The position numbers and the translations under genes are program-made. The notes beneath the pieces were generated by a model. It ran no database searches, had not been told where the DNA came from, and was given only the letters and a program-made list of their open reading frames with translations. Shown here in pieces: positions 1 through 12,543 of a DNA stretch of 64,000 bases; position 1 is the stretch's first letter; the number at the start of each line of letters is the position of its first letter. The stretch is from Paragyromitra xinjiangensis (lineage: Eukaryota; Ascomycota; Pezizomycetes; Pezizales; Discinaceae): positions 1,668,789 through 1,732,788 of the forward strand of contig JBCAMK010000016.1 in the NCBI GenBank assembly GCA_038503065.1, read 5' to 3'.

Positions 1-1344
1 AAAGCTCTTTCTTTAATGAAAAAGATCCTATTCGTATCCTTTTTGCTTGGCTATGATATCAACATTCAAGATCTGGATCTGTCTCGGTTAAGTCGTAGAT
101 GTGATGTGTCAGTTAAAGCGATCGATTCGGGTATAAAAAAAGCTGTCTGTCGGCCGATAAACGACGAGCTTTTCTCTGGATGACTGACTGCGGCTTCGTC
201 CGTCTTGCAGGCTGTAGTCCGTTTGAGGAATTGAACTGGACTTTATATCAAGGCTCCACCAAGTGGGTAGGTACTGAATTGCGCAGATGACTGTGAAAAC
301 AGGAAAGCCTGATTCGATATGATCTGTGGTCCACTGAGAACACGAGAGCACTGTAGTCAACAATATCCAGCCTGAGTCAAAAAAAAGTTCTGACTTTACC
401 TGCCCTATTTACACTTCTTCTTATCCCTCCCCCCTCCAAAAAAAGGAAAGAGTCAAAGAACGGCTTCATGAATTCCCGGTCTCCAATCTGCATCCACGAA
501 GAGTAGCCGATATCCGAAGGCGAGGGGGTGGGGGCGTTGCAAGTAAACGTAAAATGTGGTTCTCGGGATGTCCCTATACTCTAAATGTCATTTGACTGCC
601 CCTACAATTCACATCCTTCTTTTGAATTCTGCATCTGCTGTCTATGGCTGTTTGTCCGTCCACTTCACGGTGCCGTGTTAACCGGGAAGCTTTGTTCGCC
701 TGTTCGCTGCGAAATGGTAGATTCGGGGGTCGGAGACTAGGCCCCCGAGGATCTAGCTGTAGGTAAAGGCTTGAATTTCTTGGCTCCATACTGTGCCTCC
801 AGGGATGAGCTTATTTTTTTTTCTTTCTCCCGTGATATGATAGCTCCTAGACTTCGGTTTTCGATTGTGACATGCAACGCCGGGACATCGGAACATCAAG
901 GTGAGGTTGCTTTACTATTATCAGAGTGCTGATTCGACGTCTAAGCGAATATGCTCTATCGAGCTGGTTTGTCTCTGAAACACCTTTTGGTTTTGGTGTT
1001 TTTGCTGGATAACGCCTTTCAAGCCTCAAACGGCGTGAATAGTTAGGTATCTATTCTCTGATCTGGAGAACGCCCAATTCCAGTCCCATGTCATCGAGTA
1101 GGTAGTCCCAGCCTGATAGGTATGGGTAACTCGTTTTACGCTGATGGAATCATAATTACGGTCGCTGTGCTGCACGCCTGTATGTATGCTACATAGATAT
1201 CGTGACAAGATTCAGATTCTACCCTAGATCTACAGACTGGACAAAAAGTTCTTGCAGGGAACACATACCGGAATCACTCCCGTCATGCCTTCGTGGAACG
1301 CCAAATAGCCCAACCGAGTAAGTGCATTCAGATCCAGCTGCTGG

Positions 1345-1464
1345 AGGAAGCGAGAATCGCTGGGCTCTCCGAATTTCGGCACGCAGGCAGGGAATTCTGA
1401 AGAAAGCGAAAATCGCTAGGCCTGCCGGCTTTCGGCAGGCTGAAAAAAACACAGGGCAGGGATT
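1345..1464. repeat. Short imperfect tandem duplication
   Basis: Two diverged copies of a roughly 50-60 bp unit can be read. Both share an aagcgaraatcgct core (about 1348 and 1404), then a ttcggca segment, then gcagggaatt or gcagggattt. The second copy also carries a short hairpin, cctgccggctttcggcagg, near 1420-1438. No coding role is apparent. Confidence 0.45.
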
Positions 1465-2403
1465 TATTCCCGCTTTCTGCAAGCCAGCCCTCGATCGGGA
1501 GGTGTTGGCGCACTTGGGTATCTGCACTCGTCTCCGTAGTTAAAGATGGTGATATTGTTATCTCCGTTTGAGCCCAAGGTGTAGAAGAAGGAAGGGTGGA
1601 GTAGTATGAAGGATCCTACTAAGGATATAATCACGGGAAATTGGTATTAGGTACTCTCTGACCCCCCTGACATATATGCATTGTGCTACCGCTTACGCGT
1701 ATTAAAGTTCCGAAAAGTCGGTATTGGAACCGATTCATCGGAGACCATCGAGATCCGAAGTCGGTTTTGAAACTCGGAACCGGTATCTATTTAACTGTTA
1801 TTAATGTGACGAGTTACATGTCGGTTCAGAGATCACGTACTTTACTTTATTGTTCTCTGCCGATGATATTTAGACTTGAGAGATTTACTCCAAGTTGCGA
1901 CCGAGCAGCTGCCCTAGAAAACTTTTGTAGCGTTTTCCAGACGTACGGTCAATTTCGTGGATGACGTTAGTAGCTGTTCCAATACGTCCCTTGTAATACA
2001 TATCCAGTCAGGACTGTCCCCAGAGTACTGTAAAGTACTTGGATAACCTCTATTACTCATAGATCCTAGTCCGGCTATCCCGCACCAATGGCGACGTACA
2101 TGAATACGACAGCATCTTCTGAATCATCAAGTGTGCTAGTAGATCAAACGTCGTATGCCCTATGTTCGTTTACGGCAAGTATGATGGAAAGAGTCAGAGA
2201 AAGTCTAGCTTGCACTCGGCCGAGAATCGCTATGCGTTGTACAGCAATTCGATAGCAGTCAAGGCGGAAACTTTAACATCGCCATAGGACTCGACATATC
2301 CGAATCCTTAGCTATTTTATTGGCCTATTAAGTAAAATTTCGTGAATTCTGAAGGACTTGGGCCCGGGCCTTTGGCCGGTATCCCGATGAGGGAGGAAAT
2401 GTG

Positions 2404-2573
2404 ATAGACGCCTTCACGGTCCACCCGGATACCCTCCTCACCCGGACAGATGATGATTGGTTAATATTTGGTAGAGAATTCCTGCTTAAGCAGCAAAGAA
2501 GCCGGTTGCAACGCCAGAAACTTTCCTATTCCCGTTAGCTGTCCGGGTGAGGGTGGACCGTGAAGGCGTCTAT
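2404..2573. repeat. Foldback element with asymmetric arms
   Basis: The left arm (2404-2449) and the right arm (2539-2573) are inverted copies. The 35-nt right arm matches the left arm perfectly apart from an 11-nt insertion in the left arm (ggataccctcc). About 90 nt of unique sequence separate the arms. The arms end in atagacg/cgtctat. This could be a small MITE or foldback element; no transposase is nearby and no clear target duplication was seen. Confidence 0.6.
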
Positions 2574-4210
2574 GCTTCTGGAAGGATATCTCGAGCGGTC
2601 TAGACCTGGGACACGGCATCTACCGTTAGATACCACCTAGTGTAGCGGACGTGACGATGAGCTAGATAGATAAATATATAATTTGTTCGGTGCATGCAAT
2701 AACTTATTTTATGGCAGTCTAGTAGATGAAAAGTGATTGTCGTGTAAATTAATTTATTTCATTTAATGTCTTTTGGACACTGGTGAGCTGTAACTTTGTG
2801 ACTATTCTTTTTGGTATAGATCGTTCTTCAGAAAGTCATGTTTCCTCGTTGATGAGCAATAGATGAGCTCGAGCGCTTACGTGGGAATCGTTGGCCAGGT
2901 AGGTTGCGGATACCGAAATATTATCTCACCAGCTAAGACTGATCTTATTTAATGCTAGAGTCATAGCATTGATCCTTGTGAACTCTTTTAGTGTTTTTTT
3001 ACAGGTTCTTGCTACTATCACCACACCATCTGTTGAAAACGTCACTCCGGTGGCAAAAATTAAAGCATTTTGTCACCACGATCTTTATCTAAGAAACAAC
3101 ACATACTTGGGATAGTCTTAGGCTTGACCAGAATGCCTTGTAGTCACGATTTACGTGGTCACGATTTACGGATCATGACTACTTGCCTCTGGCTACGTAG
3201 CTACTTGTGCAACACGTCTAATCACTTCTATTTTTCGAGTGATGTCGGGTGATTGCGCCAGGGGTCTGGTGCTTGCTCGGAATTTGACGGAAACCGGGAT
3301 TACATATATTTAGAAGTCTAGAGCTTGGAGTGTACATAATTCTTATTAGCACGGTATAGCGGTGTCCGGAGGGCCGTTTCGTCATGCAAGGGGCGTGGTT
3401 TTGCCCGACTACCATGAACGCAGGAAAGCAACTGAAGTTCGGTCGAATGTTTGAAGCGATGTACATGCCTACGTGAGGAATATCAAGGTAGAGTTAAAAG
3501 GTCGTGTTCGTATAACGGTGGAATAGAGCACGGTTCTGCGAGCAGTAGAAAATTTAGGGCAGTAATGTTGGCGTGTGTTTCTAGAAATTCTGCTCTGTAT
3601 GCGTTCTTTCGCGCGGTAGAATTGTCGAAATCAGGATCGGATATGAAGGCCCTAAGGCAAGGAATGTTGGTGATATAACTAGAGGCTTTTACCCTTACAT
3701 CTGAGAAATTTCAGAATGGGGTAGGTTGCGACACTTGAATTAACTGCAAGGCACGGGCGATAGCACTCCTTACATTGTTAACTTGTTATCCTTTCCCATT
3801 GCCATATCACTTCAGTCTGCCCAAGTTCCGAGCTGGTTACGCTTCTATTAGGAGAATTTTCATTCTTTGGGTTCTTCCCTCTCAACCGGATATGGCCTGG
3901 CCTTCGTGAAATTGGTGCTTTTCCTTAGCATAGCTAAAATTCCACACCAACAATCGAGAATGAAGGGAAGAGAAGAGCGAGGAGCGAGCCATTCCTCCAT
4001 GAGAAATATCCTCTTCTGAACTTTCATAAATCTCGAGGCGTTTCCTACTTCCTGCCATTCTCATTTTCACATCCATATCCTTCACTCGCTTCCACAGTTT
4101 TCGCTTCCGGTTTATTTCTTCTAGTCACTCATTAAGTTTGCCTTGCTATACATCCTTCCACAGCTTGAACATCATCCTCATAAAAAAAACACCCCTAAAA
4201 CTTCAAGAAA

Positions 4211-4972
4211 ATGCACTCTTCAATCCTTACCGTTTTTGGCATCTTCTGCGCCGCCGTCAGGGTCTCCGCTGCTGACCCGTTTGAATTTGACTACGGCTAT
4301 GGCGATGCTGATGAATACGAGTACGGCTACGGTCTTCCATACTCTCCTCCTCGCACTGTCACCGCTCCAGCAAACACTGTGACACTTGATCCTGCCACTA
4401 CAACTGCGTACTTGCCAACCACAACTTACTTGCCTACTACCATCACGGCAACGGCGAACTTTACACGTACGTATACCACGACTTCATTGGCATACAGCGC
4501 ATGCTACACCACTGTCTACGACTGGATCTGTGATACCGGTATCTGCCACAAGACCCATACCATCACGGAGCACTGTGCTACTGCCTGCCCAACTGTTCGT
4601 CCTACTAGTTACATCCCGAAGGGGTTCACGACTACCGTGACTGTTTGCAAGAATTGTGGCCCTCAGCCAACTACCATGACGCTCACCTACTGCCCTACGG
4701 TCCTTCCTACGCACAAGCCCGAGACACCCACATACTCAGCAACGGTCATCCATACCTCTCCTTCTCTGTCTTATAGCTACTCGACAATTCCTTCTGCTAC
4801 CCCATGCTACAATTGCACGGTTTCGCCTACTATGAGCCAGGTTCCGAAGCCTCCGATGAACACCACTAGCGTGCGCCCGGTTTTGCCGACTTATACCGGT
4901 GGTGCAACTATTGTGGGAGCTAATGGTGCCGCCGCCGCCGGTTTGATGGCTTTGGCTGCATTCTTCTTGTAG
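4211..4972 (+). CDS. GPI-anchored Thr/Cys-rich cell-surface protein
   Basis: This is an intronless frame of 253 aa. The N-terminus is a signal peptide (hydrophobic stretch within residues 1-19, ending VRVSA). A Tyr/Gly/acidic patch follows (about 27-45), then a long Thr/Pro/Tyr-rich mucin-like body. About a dozen cysteines occur as spaced pairs, for example CDTGIC, CATAC, CKNCG and CYNC. The C-terminus is a short hydrophobic tail (last about 20 residues, AAAAGLMALAAFFL) preceded by Gly/Asn small residues, as in GPI attachment signals. The product is therefore expected on the plasma membrane or in the wall. I do not recognise a named family. The start is the first Met of the signal peptide, in an A-rich context. 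A structural wall protein or adhesin is the likeliest role, but this is inferred from architecture only. Confidence 0.8.
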   Translation: MHSSILTVFGIFCAAVRVSAADPFEFDYGYGDADEYEYGYGLPYSPPRTVTAPANTVTLDPATTTAYLPTTTYLPTTITATANFTRTYTTTSLAYSACYTTVYDWICDTGICHKTHTITEHCATACPTVRPTSYIPKGFTTTVTVCKNCGPQPTTMTLTYCPTVLPTHKPETPTYSATVIHTSPSLSYSYSTIPSATPCYNCTVSPTMSQVPKPPMNTTSVRPVLPTYTGGATIVGANGAAAAGLMALAAFFL

Positions 4973-6983
4973 TCCCGAGAGACTATTGCTGTGGTTAGTT
5001 CGTCCTGATTTGCACCACTTTACGTATTTAGTCTAATAGTATGGGGTTAATAGATGGTCGATATCACAGTAAGAGGGATATTTGATGGGTGTAGGACGCA
5101 TTAGTTTTGCTTGATTTCTTTGTTTCTTTCATCTCGAAGAATATACGTCTTTGAGGTTTTGCTATATGAATTTTGCTGGAATGAGGAAGGATGCTTCAGA
5201 CTGTTTTTTTAGTACCATCTCATTTCTTGTTTTGGTAGAATTCTTGTTCTGTTGATAATGTTCCTATTTGAGTTGCTTGCTCTAAAATAATGGTAATCGC
5301 CAATTGGAGGAACATCGATAGTTCAGGCAATGGATCGTGCTGTATGTGATGTTATTCAATTTTCTGGGTACAATTTTCTCCGCCGTCGTATCTTAAGGAT
5401 CGTGGATGCTTGAAGTTGGCGGTTGAACTTCATGGGCAGCCTACTTCATGAATAATCACTCGTTTGCTGGTAGAAATTATAAAAGTTGATTACACCAGAT
5501 TCCGGGAATCGGGTACCTTATGGGCTATCTGGGCTGCACGAGCTGAAGGTCTTAATATAGGGGAGATCTTAAAGTCTAAAAAGGGTTCATATATAACAGT
5601 AACCCTAACCCTGGGCATCGGAGGTCTTTGTTGTTCTGTGAATTGCGGTTGACATTGCGGATAATTCAAGCAATAATATTCGTAATTTTCTTTCTAAGCA
5701 AGAGACAGAAGCCGGCAAAAGGTGGATAAAATTAGCAACAACATTTTTGTTGCTGCGCCTACATACTTGTGCCACATCGCCTCAAAAGTTGAAATAAGCA
5801 AATTTTCTTATCATGAGGATCAAGATACACTGGGTCGACCTGCAAACTTCCAGAAGCTGCAGAGTATGGTGGTGTTTGGGGTTTAAAGGACGAGCCAGAG
5901 TTTTATCCTTCATTTGTTAATACCTCTAGGATATGTTGGTAAGCTGGGCGGCACATATTCGTGTTATTGTGTGATAGCTGTTGCCTTTTTTGACTTGAAG
6001 CTTGAAGATAGAAGATGTTGAGTCTTGCACGTTGAGGCAAATGGCGACGTGGGTTTCTTCCTGTAGATTGGGTCGTACAACGTTAAGAAATGCCATTCTG
6101 GTGGGAGTACAAACTCTAGTGCTCGCGGGGGGGGCACTAGACTTTGTTTGGTTTAGCGGGAATTGCGCAATACTCCAAAGCGTGGCATAGGTGAGAGATC
6201 CATTCTCTGTAGGCCTAAGTATTCTGTCACAATGTGGTCTTGGGGATATCCCTGAAGCGGAAGTCTGCTTAATATTGCTGCAGCGAGACAGGTACCATTG
6301 ATTGCCACCAATAAATTTCTGTAAATGTTCGTTCTGGAACTTCGTAAATCATTATTTTATTTTGCATCCGCTGTATGATAAAGCTCCCAATCTTCATTCC
6401 TAGTCTTTGGCTTTTAGAGGAGCTACGGCAGTAAAGTGGGGTAAAAGGTATGGGGATTTGGGGCTTCCTATCGGTGGAAAGGCTAAATATAGGGAATATC
6501 TGTCTCTGTTTGAGCTATTTATACTTATTCCTCAAGTAAAGCAACCAATCCTGGGAAGCGTAGATATGTAGATACATGTGCGTTGACAGAGCAGCTAGCT
6601 AAGACAGCAGCTTGGAAAACTGTTCCAAGCTGGCGGCGGACGAAAGAGAGGGGTTATCATGACAGTCAAGAATTTGAAGAGGAAATGAAGAGGAAAATAA
6701 TGAATGACCAACTAGAGTGAATAGTTGGGGTAAAGAGACTCTCTGTCAGCCACCTCGACCACGGTCTCATAGACCATATCTTCTGCACTCGCATAGAGTG
6801 TCCTCTGAAGATAAACCCATATCTTTGTGGATTATTGGGCCATAAAGTAAGTAAATAACTGGAAGCGCAAAATCCTGGGATATTGTGAACTGAAGCGTTT
6901 CCCACCCGACAAAAGAGATAAAAACGAAGGACTGTAATGAGAAATAAAAGCCAGCTATCTCCAGTTCATCGAATGTCCTATAC
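4973..6983. other. Intergenic, no gene seen
   Basis: No frame has convincing coding character. A double telomere-type motif (aaccctaaccct) sits at 5601-5612. A G run with a flanking small inverted repeat (agtgctcgcgggg / gggcact) lies near 6118-6139. Nothing else is supported. Confidence 0.5.
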
Positions 6984-7610
6984 CTACTTTCCTTCTTCCT
7001 TCCTTGTTTTGTCATCCTGCGGTTTTTCCGTAACCTCTTCCACGTGTACGTGTATGTCCACCTTTACTTCCTTCATATCTGTTGATCCATGGGGATTCTT
7101 TTGCCTTGCCCGTTTCTGCAGCCACATCTTCAAACCCTTCGCAAATAACCCGCCTGAGATGATTAAGAAAATCGACATTGCGAACAGCAATTGTGGTATA
7201 GGAGTTGTCATAGGTGTTTCTTTGTGAATTGCGGAAAGGAGGACGCAAATCACCAGCGCCAGGGAGAACGACACAAGAGACGAGATTAAGAAGTAGGCCA
7301 TCAGCATTGTATCCCTTCGTTCGTCTTTGTGGGGTTTTGCTGAAAGAGCGTCATGAAGTGGTATCGTGTGGAATTCGTCGCCGCTAGCGCCACGCTCATC
7401 GTAAAGTGGCGGAGGGTGGCTAGGAGTGGAATAGCTGGGTAGAGCAGAAGAGCCGATATTGCCTCCCTCAAACGTGAGAGGAGGGAGAACGGGAGGGTTG
7501 TCTTTGAGAGTTGCCATTTCAGTTTTTGCGAGGTTCGTTGTGAGTTGGAACAATAACGGTTTGAATATTCTTGCGGGGTTGGGCTGAAGAACTGAGCGGG
7601 TACCGTTCAT
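6984..7610 (-). CDS. Two-TM hypothetical membrane protein
   Basis: The open frame is 208 aa. The more natural start may be the second Met (MATLKDN, about position 7517), giving 177 aa; the first 31 residues look like translated leader. After a Pro/Ser-rich N-terminal tail (LPSYSTPSHPPPLYDE) there are two hydrophobic segments, about residues 100-127 (ending LVICVLLSAI) and about 135-155 (LLFAMSIFLIISGG). A charged, Lys-rich C-terminal tail follows, with an alternating KVDIHVHVEEV strand. This is a common layout for small fungal membrane proteins without assigned function. No enzyme motif is visible. No neighbour suggests a role. Confidence 0.6.
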   Translation of the reverse strand: MNGTRSVLQPNPARIFKPLLFQLTTNLAKTEMATLKDNPPVLPPLTFEGGNIGSSALPSYSTPSHPPPLYDERGASGDEFHTIPLHDALSAKPHKDERRDTMLMAYFLISSLVSFSLALVICVLLSAIHKETPMTTPIPQLLFAMSIFLIISGGLFAKGLKMWLQKRARQKNPHGSTDMKEVKVDIHVHVEEVTEKPQDDKTRKEEGK

Positions 7611-8682
7611 TAATAGTTAGTAGCCAGAGGCAAACTTTCGTTATTTAATTCTGACTGTGGTACCGCAATTTCGCGTAAAAATAGAAGGTAGTGTGATCAT
7701 TCTATCGAGATTGCCAAGCCTGACCAGATGTCGAGGAACACGTACGGAATACTTCTAGCAATTGTGGTATTAATCGTGGGGGAAAAAAAGATCATGGGTT
7801 ATTGGGCCACGAAACTAAAATAGCACTGAGCATGCTGCATGAACTGCTAGCGAATCATGTTCAAGAGGCGTATAAAAATAGAACAGAAAAACGAAAGTAT
7901 GCGAAAATCTCTTGGGAACTGTGACTATGAGAGGCTAGATCAATAACACTGGTAAATGCCGAATATTATACTGTTGGCCGAGGAAGTTGGACCGCAAAAC
8001 CACGACACGATCTCCTCACCCTCTTCTGCAGCTGATTGGGTTCGGGAGAGCTGCCGAGAGTGAGTGATAGTTCGTGATCCTACTTTAGGGGATTTATCAA
8101 ATCAGTGGGGTGCGATGCTCAGCCACGCTAGGGATTCGGCCTGGATCACTTTCACAACCAAGTTTGTTGTAAGAAACTATTTTAGAGTCTCATGCAGACT
8201 CCGGCTAGCCGCAGTGACGTGAATATCAAGTAACGACTGTTTGGGCATAACGTGGGCATAGGGTGAGGGGTCTTTAGAGGGGAAAGTAATTGGCGGCATA
8301 TTCCGTGGGGTCGTATACACTCATTAGAGTTTTGGTGTTTTAATAGCGAGCAAGTATCCACCAATATGTATATACTCAGGGGAGCGCATGAGTAGAGCGC
8401 GAGAGATATGAAGTTGGTGAAATGGTCAGATAAAGTAAGAAAGGCTATCGTCCCACGAAAAGTTGTGAAAGGTTAAAATATCTGGAGACAAATGTTTAAA
8501 CGAAGGATATAGAGCTAGAGGCCCGTGAGTTTCTTGTGATAGGGAACTGGTAGCTAAGTCAGAAGACTTAACTTTCGAAAATGGCTTTAAAAGGGGATAA
8601 TTCGGGGGTAATTGGTAATAAGGAGGAGGATATGTAGTGTAGAAGGAACGAAGGGAATAAAACTGTGAATCTTACTTTAAAC
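7611..8682. other. Intergenic, no gene seen
   Basis: About 1.1 kb between two minus-strand genes. No domain, RNA or repeat was recognised. Confidence 0.45.
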
Positions 8683-8913
8683 CTAATCCCATCCTGAATT
8701 CGGATCAACAGGAACATTCCGTGCAACATGACCGGTAGGCTCCAATTGGCTATTGCCTTCATCGTCCCAGGATTCATATATATCGCGTGCTTCCTGGACT
8801 TGTGTTGCTGTTACTAGGGTGTTTCTTCCGTGAGAAATTCTGACTTTGGCCTTCTCCCATGCTTCTGTAGGCATATCATTCAAATCGTCATATACGTCTC
8901 TAACTTCGTACAT
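8683..8913 (-). CDS. Possible last exon of the zinc-finger gene
   Basis: A 76-aa acidic frame begins two bases after the stop of the upstream zinc-finger frame on the same strand. It contains two related segments, VRDVYDDLND and ARDIYESWDD, about 40 residues apart. A 73-nt intron from a weak GTCCCA donor to the TTAAG just before this frame would fuse it in frame to the finger protein, but the donor is poor. It may instead be a separate small gene or not coding. No family was recognised. Confidence 0.3.
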   Translation of the reverse strand: MYEVRDVYDDLNDMPTEAWEKAKVRISHGRNTLVTATQVQEARDIYESWDDEGNSQLEPTGHVARNVPVDPNSGWD

Positions 8914-8914
8914 C

Positions 8915-9397
8915 TTAATGAACCGCTTCCCATTTGGATGTGAAGGTCCTGCATGACTTGGTTGGCCTTGCGTGTGCCTCTGGGACCCTTGATATTTCCT
9001 CAGCTTTCAAACATTCTAGCTTTGGGTAAACCTTGGGGTTCAGACTTGCGGTGTGGCGGTTGCCTGCTAGGTGCTCGGCTTTTTTATCCAATGGCATTAT
9101 GATATCGCAAGTTATACAGTTCCAGAAATTTTGGGCCTCACAGAAAGCTGCAAGCTTTTTGTTGTGGGATTTTGATCCTAAGTGGCTTTTTTTGTACTGT
9201 GTTTTCATGGTGGAGTTGCAGATGAGGCATTCCCACTTTGGCTTGAGCTTCTCAGGTCTTGGGATTTCAGGTGGAGGAGCTAAAGCTCTAGTAACAGCGA
9301 CTTTGTGTGAATGAGGTGTGCCGTTTATATGCGATCCTCTGTGTTTCCTCGGCATCGTCATATCGCACAATTCGCATATCCAGAGCTCGAGCGACAT
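8915..9397 (-). CDS. Three-finger C2H2 (matrin/U1-like) zinc-finger protein
   Basis: The frame encodes 160 aa with three regularly repeated finger units. Each follows the U1/matrin-like spacing C-x2-C-x(12)-H-x5-H. Finger 1 has CELC..HRGSH..H, finger 2 CLIC..KKSHLGSKSH, and finger 3 CITC..KAEHLAGNRH. Conserved aromatic residues (W, W, FW) precede each pair. This type usually binds double-stranded or structured RNA and is found in splicing or ribosome-biogenesis factors. Fungi also carry many uncharacterised stand-alone versions, so function is open. The start Met lies just before the first finger. The C-terminus may continue into the frame at 8683-8913 through a weak intron. Confidence 0.65.
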   Translation of the reverse strand: MSLELWICELCDMTMPRKHRGSHINGTPHSHKVAVTRALAPPPEIPRPEKLKPKWECLICNSTMKTQYKKSHLGSKSHNKKLAAFCEAQNFWNCITCDIIMPLDKKAEHLAGNRHTASLNPKVYPKLECLKAEEISRVPEAHARPTKSCRTFTSKWEAVH

Positions 9398-9820
9398 TGC
9401 GGGAAGTTATCTGGGTATCGAGGGGAGTTAGTCAATCATAGATGATTTGGTCGTATGAAAGGAATGGGTGGTAGTTTTAGGCCCTAACCTTGGAGCGTGG
9501 AGTTTGTTCGGGTCTGGATAGAGGCTTAGGGTGTTCGAGAAAGTATAGGTCTGGGATCGGATGAAGCAGTGTTGTATTAGGGATGGTTGAGGAGATTTTG
9601 CTCTTAAGCTTGGGCTAACTAGTGATACCCCACACTTGGGAGCTTTAAGGCAGCAACTGCTCTGCATTGGGCTTTGTGCATGACAGCGTGTGCGACCCGG
9701 CCCATTGGTATTTGAAGTTCTGGTTTGGACAGCAACCGAGCGAATGATATTCCGTGGGATTCTAAGTATCTTGGGCGGGGATGTCCGCGGTGATTATGTG
9801 GATGTATTTCTCTTGCCCTC

Positions 9821-10886
9821 CTACTCAGACACATCAGGACCCATTCCATTCAACACACAGTTGGCATATAGCCAATCCGCAGCCTCCTCAGTGGAGATGA
9901 TAAGGCTTTGGCTATCAAGAATGGTTCTGATTTGGTGCGATGAAACTCTCCGGATCAACGCGGCTGGCGGAGTTCGAATGGCTACTCTATTGGCCCTGGT
10001 GACAGATCTGCCAGCCTGGGTGTTGAGATTTCTTTCTGTTTTAGTAGAGGCTCCAGCTAAGCTGAGTTGAATAGATTTTTTGCCTCCCAAGCCTGCGTTG
10101 AAGGAGTTGGGTGGAATCTTTATAACCGTACCAGAGGATTGTTTAGTAAGTAGATGTTGACGTGGGTGAGCTTGAGGTGAAACACGAGATAGGGAGTGAA
10201 ATTCGAGCATGGATTTTGTTTGAGGCCATGGGGATTGGATTTTCTTGAAATGAAAAGTCTCCAGGGACCGCAATTAAGGCTGCAGTATGTCCAGGCTCGG
10301 CTTCTGTAGCAACCTGTACGTCTAGGTGGCCTCCAATCGCCCTGAATAACTCTTTCAACAGCACTTTTAACTGGATCCCTACCTTAACAACCTTAGAAAG
10401 AAAGCTTTGTATCCATACACTTTTGCTATTGTCCGGTTTGCTTTCGCCCGCCGAAAACTCAGAGGGTGTTGCAAAAATGCTCAAATGTTCTTGAAAGAGA
10501 GAAAGGCCCGGCGAAATTTCCGGCCTCTCCGATTCAGATACCTTCCTGAGTTGAGAAGGGCATGGTGTAATACCACATTCTTCTAGTTGGGGTTCTTTCG
10601 TGAGGGGGTCCTCTAATTCGCTAAGCGTAATACCATTAGGTTCAACACTTAGGACTCGGTCTTCTAATTTTGGATTCCACTCGCGTATGCGTAATTCAAG
10701 TTCATCTGAAAGAGGTTGGGCGTAATGAGCAAGAGTGATGAGTGAGATATGTGTAGTTGAATGAGAAACACTTGAGTTTGTCGAATGGGGCATGGCTGGT
10801 TCGAGTTCCAGAATTCTAGATCGGTATGACATGTTATGAGGGTAAACTATTGCATCGCTCTGTGTCTTTAAAGAAACTCTGCTCAT
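9821..10886 (-). CDS. Hypothetical locus in two overlapping frames
   Basis: A 247-aa frame starts at an ATG at 10886 (MSRVSLKTQS) and stays open to 10143. An overlapping frame is open from 10273 to 9821 (ending LNGMGPDVSE). Both have ordinary composition and neither has a stop-rich look, so they may be one gene joined by an intron or split by a frameshift. I could not find a GT..AG pair that joins them in frame. The first part is Glu/Leu/Ser-rich (LELRIREWNPKLEDRVLSVE); the second is basic. No domain was recognised. Treat the model as unresolved. Confidence 0.3.
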
Positions 10887-10913
10887 ATCATCTTGGTTGA
10901 CTTGTTGACTTGT

Positions 10914-12472
10914 TTACTTTTGTTCGGGAGTGCAGGACGAAATATGTCGTGTACGTGTTGAAACATTTTTATTGTGACGGTCCCTAGACAGCTTAGGGGC
11001 CTGGCTAGGTACTCTGAAAGGTTCAGCGAGCATTTTTGAGTAACTTTGAGAAAGTTTGAGGAAGCTACATGTAGGTTTCTCTAATGGGATAACAAGGGGG
11101 AGGTATGCTGCCATGGAATTAATTTAGGGTTAGGGCTGTTATTAATAGCACTCTCAAACAACTTTACTGTGTAACATGACTGTTCTTCTGAATATCTCCA
11201 GTCAGCTTGAAAGTTAAGTATCTATGATACATGATTTCAACTGTTGTGATTAATTCAGAATATTTGTTTATGCATCAAAGCGTACATGTATGCATATTGA
11301 CATCTATGCTGTAATCTTTAGCGCAGGCTCCTGTGCAATATCTTCCGAGCCTAAAGATATTGTTGCCAAATCTTTAGATATATAAATAGGATATGCCAAC
11401 TGTTATTTCCCGTAATTTTGCTCTCTTTTCAGTAAAGTACCTTACTCGATGTCAACCGGAAGAGTCAGCCGTTTCTCCGGACAAGCATGCATATGTGCAG
11501 TACGCAATTAATGTTCCATGGGGTTCAACGTACTTCCCCGCAATTTCAGCGTCTGATGGGCCTTCCTTCTCACTTCACTTCGACCCCGAACGATAACTGC
11601 ATTTGGGCATCTGCCGAAGCATGTGCTCCCAGATGCTCCCAGATTATAGCCACACTCATAGCCTAAGCATAATGCCGTTTGGAACGCCATCTCGTGCTGA
11701 TTTTAGTACTGTCGTCTTTCCTAGAGCCTCTGACGAAATAAGCAAAAAAAGTTCATATCTTAAACTACCGTTAAATTTCTCGCGGCAGAATAGTACTTCT
11801 TACTTTTTAACGGCGATCGAGGCTATAGCTAAACTCTGCCTATTAATCCTGGTAGTAACTTACCGAAAGGCAAAGGAGCCTTTCTACTAATTCTCATGAT
11901 TTAGGAAAGGTTTCCTGTTTTTCATTTAGTAGTCTGATTCTTTGGATACAGTAATCATTCCCCACCCGATTGATCGGGCTATGGTTGAACCCAGGAATTG
12001 TCTATTTCCTACCTGGATCCAGAGGTGGGGTTTCCCGGATATGTGTAAATGTTTTTTGTCGGAAAATTGGCTGTCAATATCGTCCAACATAATATAAAAG
12101 GTCGGAAGAGACCTGGATTGGGAATAGCAAGCAATATAGGCTATGACCAAGTTCGTAGCAACTTTTGACGTAGATCCCCTCTAGTGAATCTTCAAACCAG
12201 GATCCCATAAACTATCCGTGCCTGACCGCTGCAGATTACTCGGCTAAACAGTGTAACGTGCCGATACCCTACCCGCAGCCTGGGAATGACAGCATCTTTT
12301 CCGAGCTTGGCATAGATCTCGATCGCCTTCTCGGTGGAATGTTGTGGGGATAGCGAGAGAGCTGGGAATTACAATGCGGGGTTTTTTCATTGTGATCTTC
12401 GGGCTCGTCATCACCCGAGAAATTGTTGGATCTCTTATGATATTTTTGAACAAATCTTAGTAAATTAGGTTG
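10914..12472. other. Intergenic upstream of the beta-galactosidase
   Basis: No gene is supported. A double telomere-type motif (ttagggttaggg) lies at 11124-11135. The rest shows no clear structure. Confidence 0.45.
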
Positions 12473-12480
12473 TATAAATA
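12473..12480 (+). promoter_or_regulatory. TATA box candidate of the GH35 gene
   Basis: TATAAATA stands 64-71 nt before the ATG of the beta-galactosidase, a plausible position for a fungal TATA element. Confidence 0.45.
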
Positions 12481-12543
12481 AACCCCATATTTCCTCGTCA
12501 GAATGGTAGTACACACGAGTGACGGTATTGTGTCAATTCCAAG

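Larger units (their letters stand above)
1..4210. other. Gene-poor left flank
   Basis: No open frame here has a recognisable domain, signal peptide or plausible exon chain. The stretch has mixed base composition. It holds a short diverged duplication near 1345-1464 and a foldback element near 2404-2573, both listed separately. A tandem doublet of a 16-17 bp unit (core gtcacgatttacg) lies near 3143-3171. I see no RNA gene. Confidence 0.6.
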
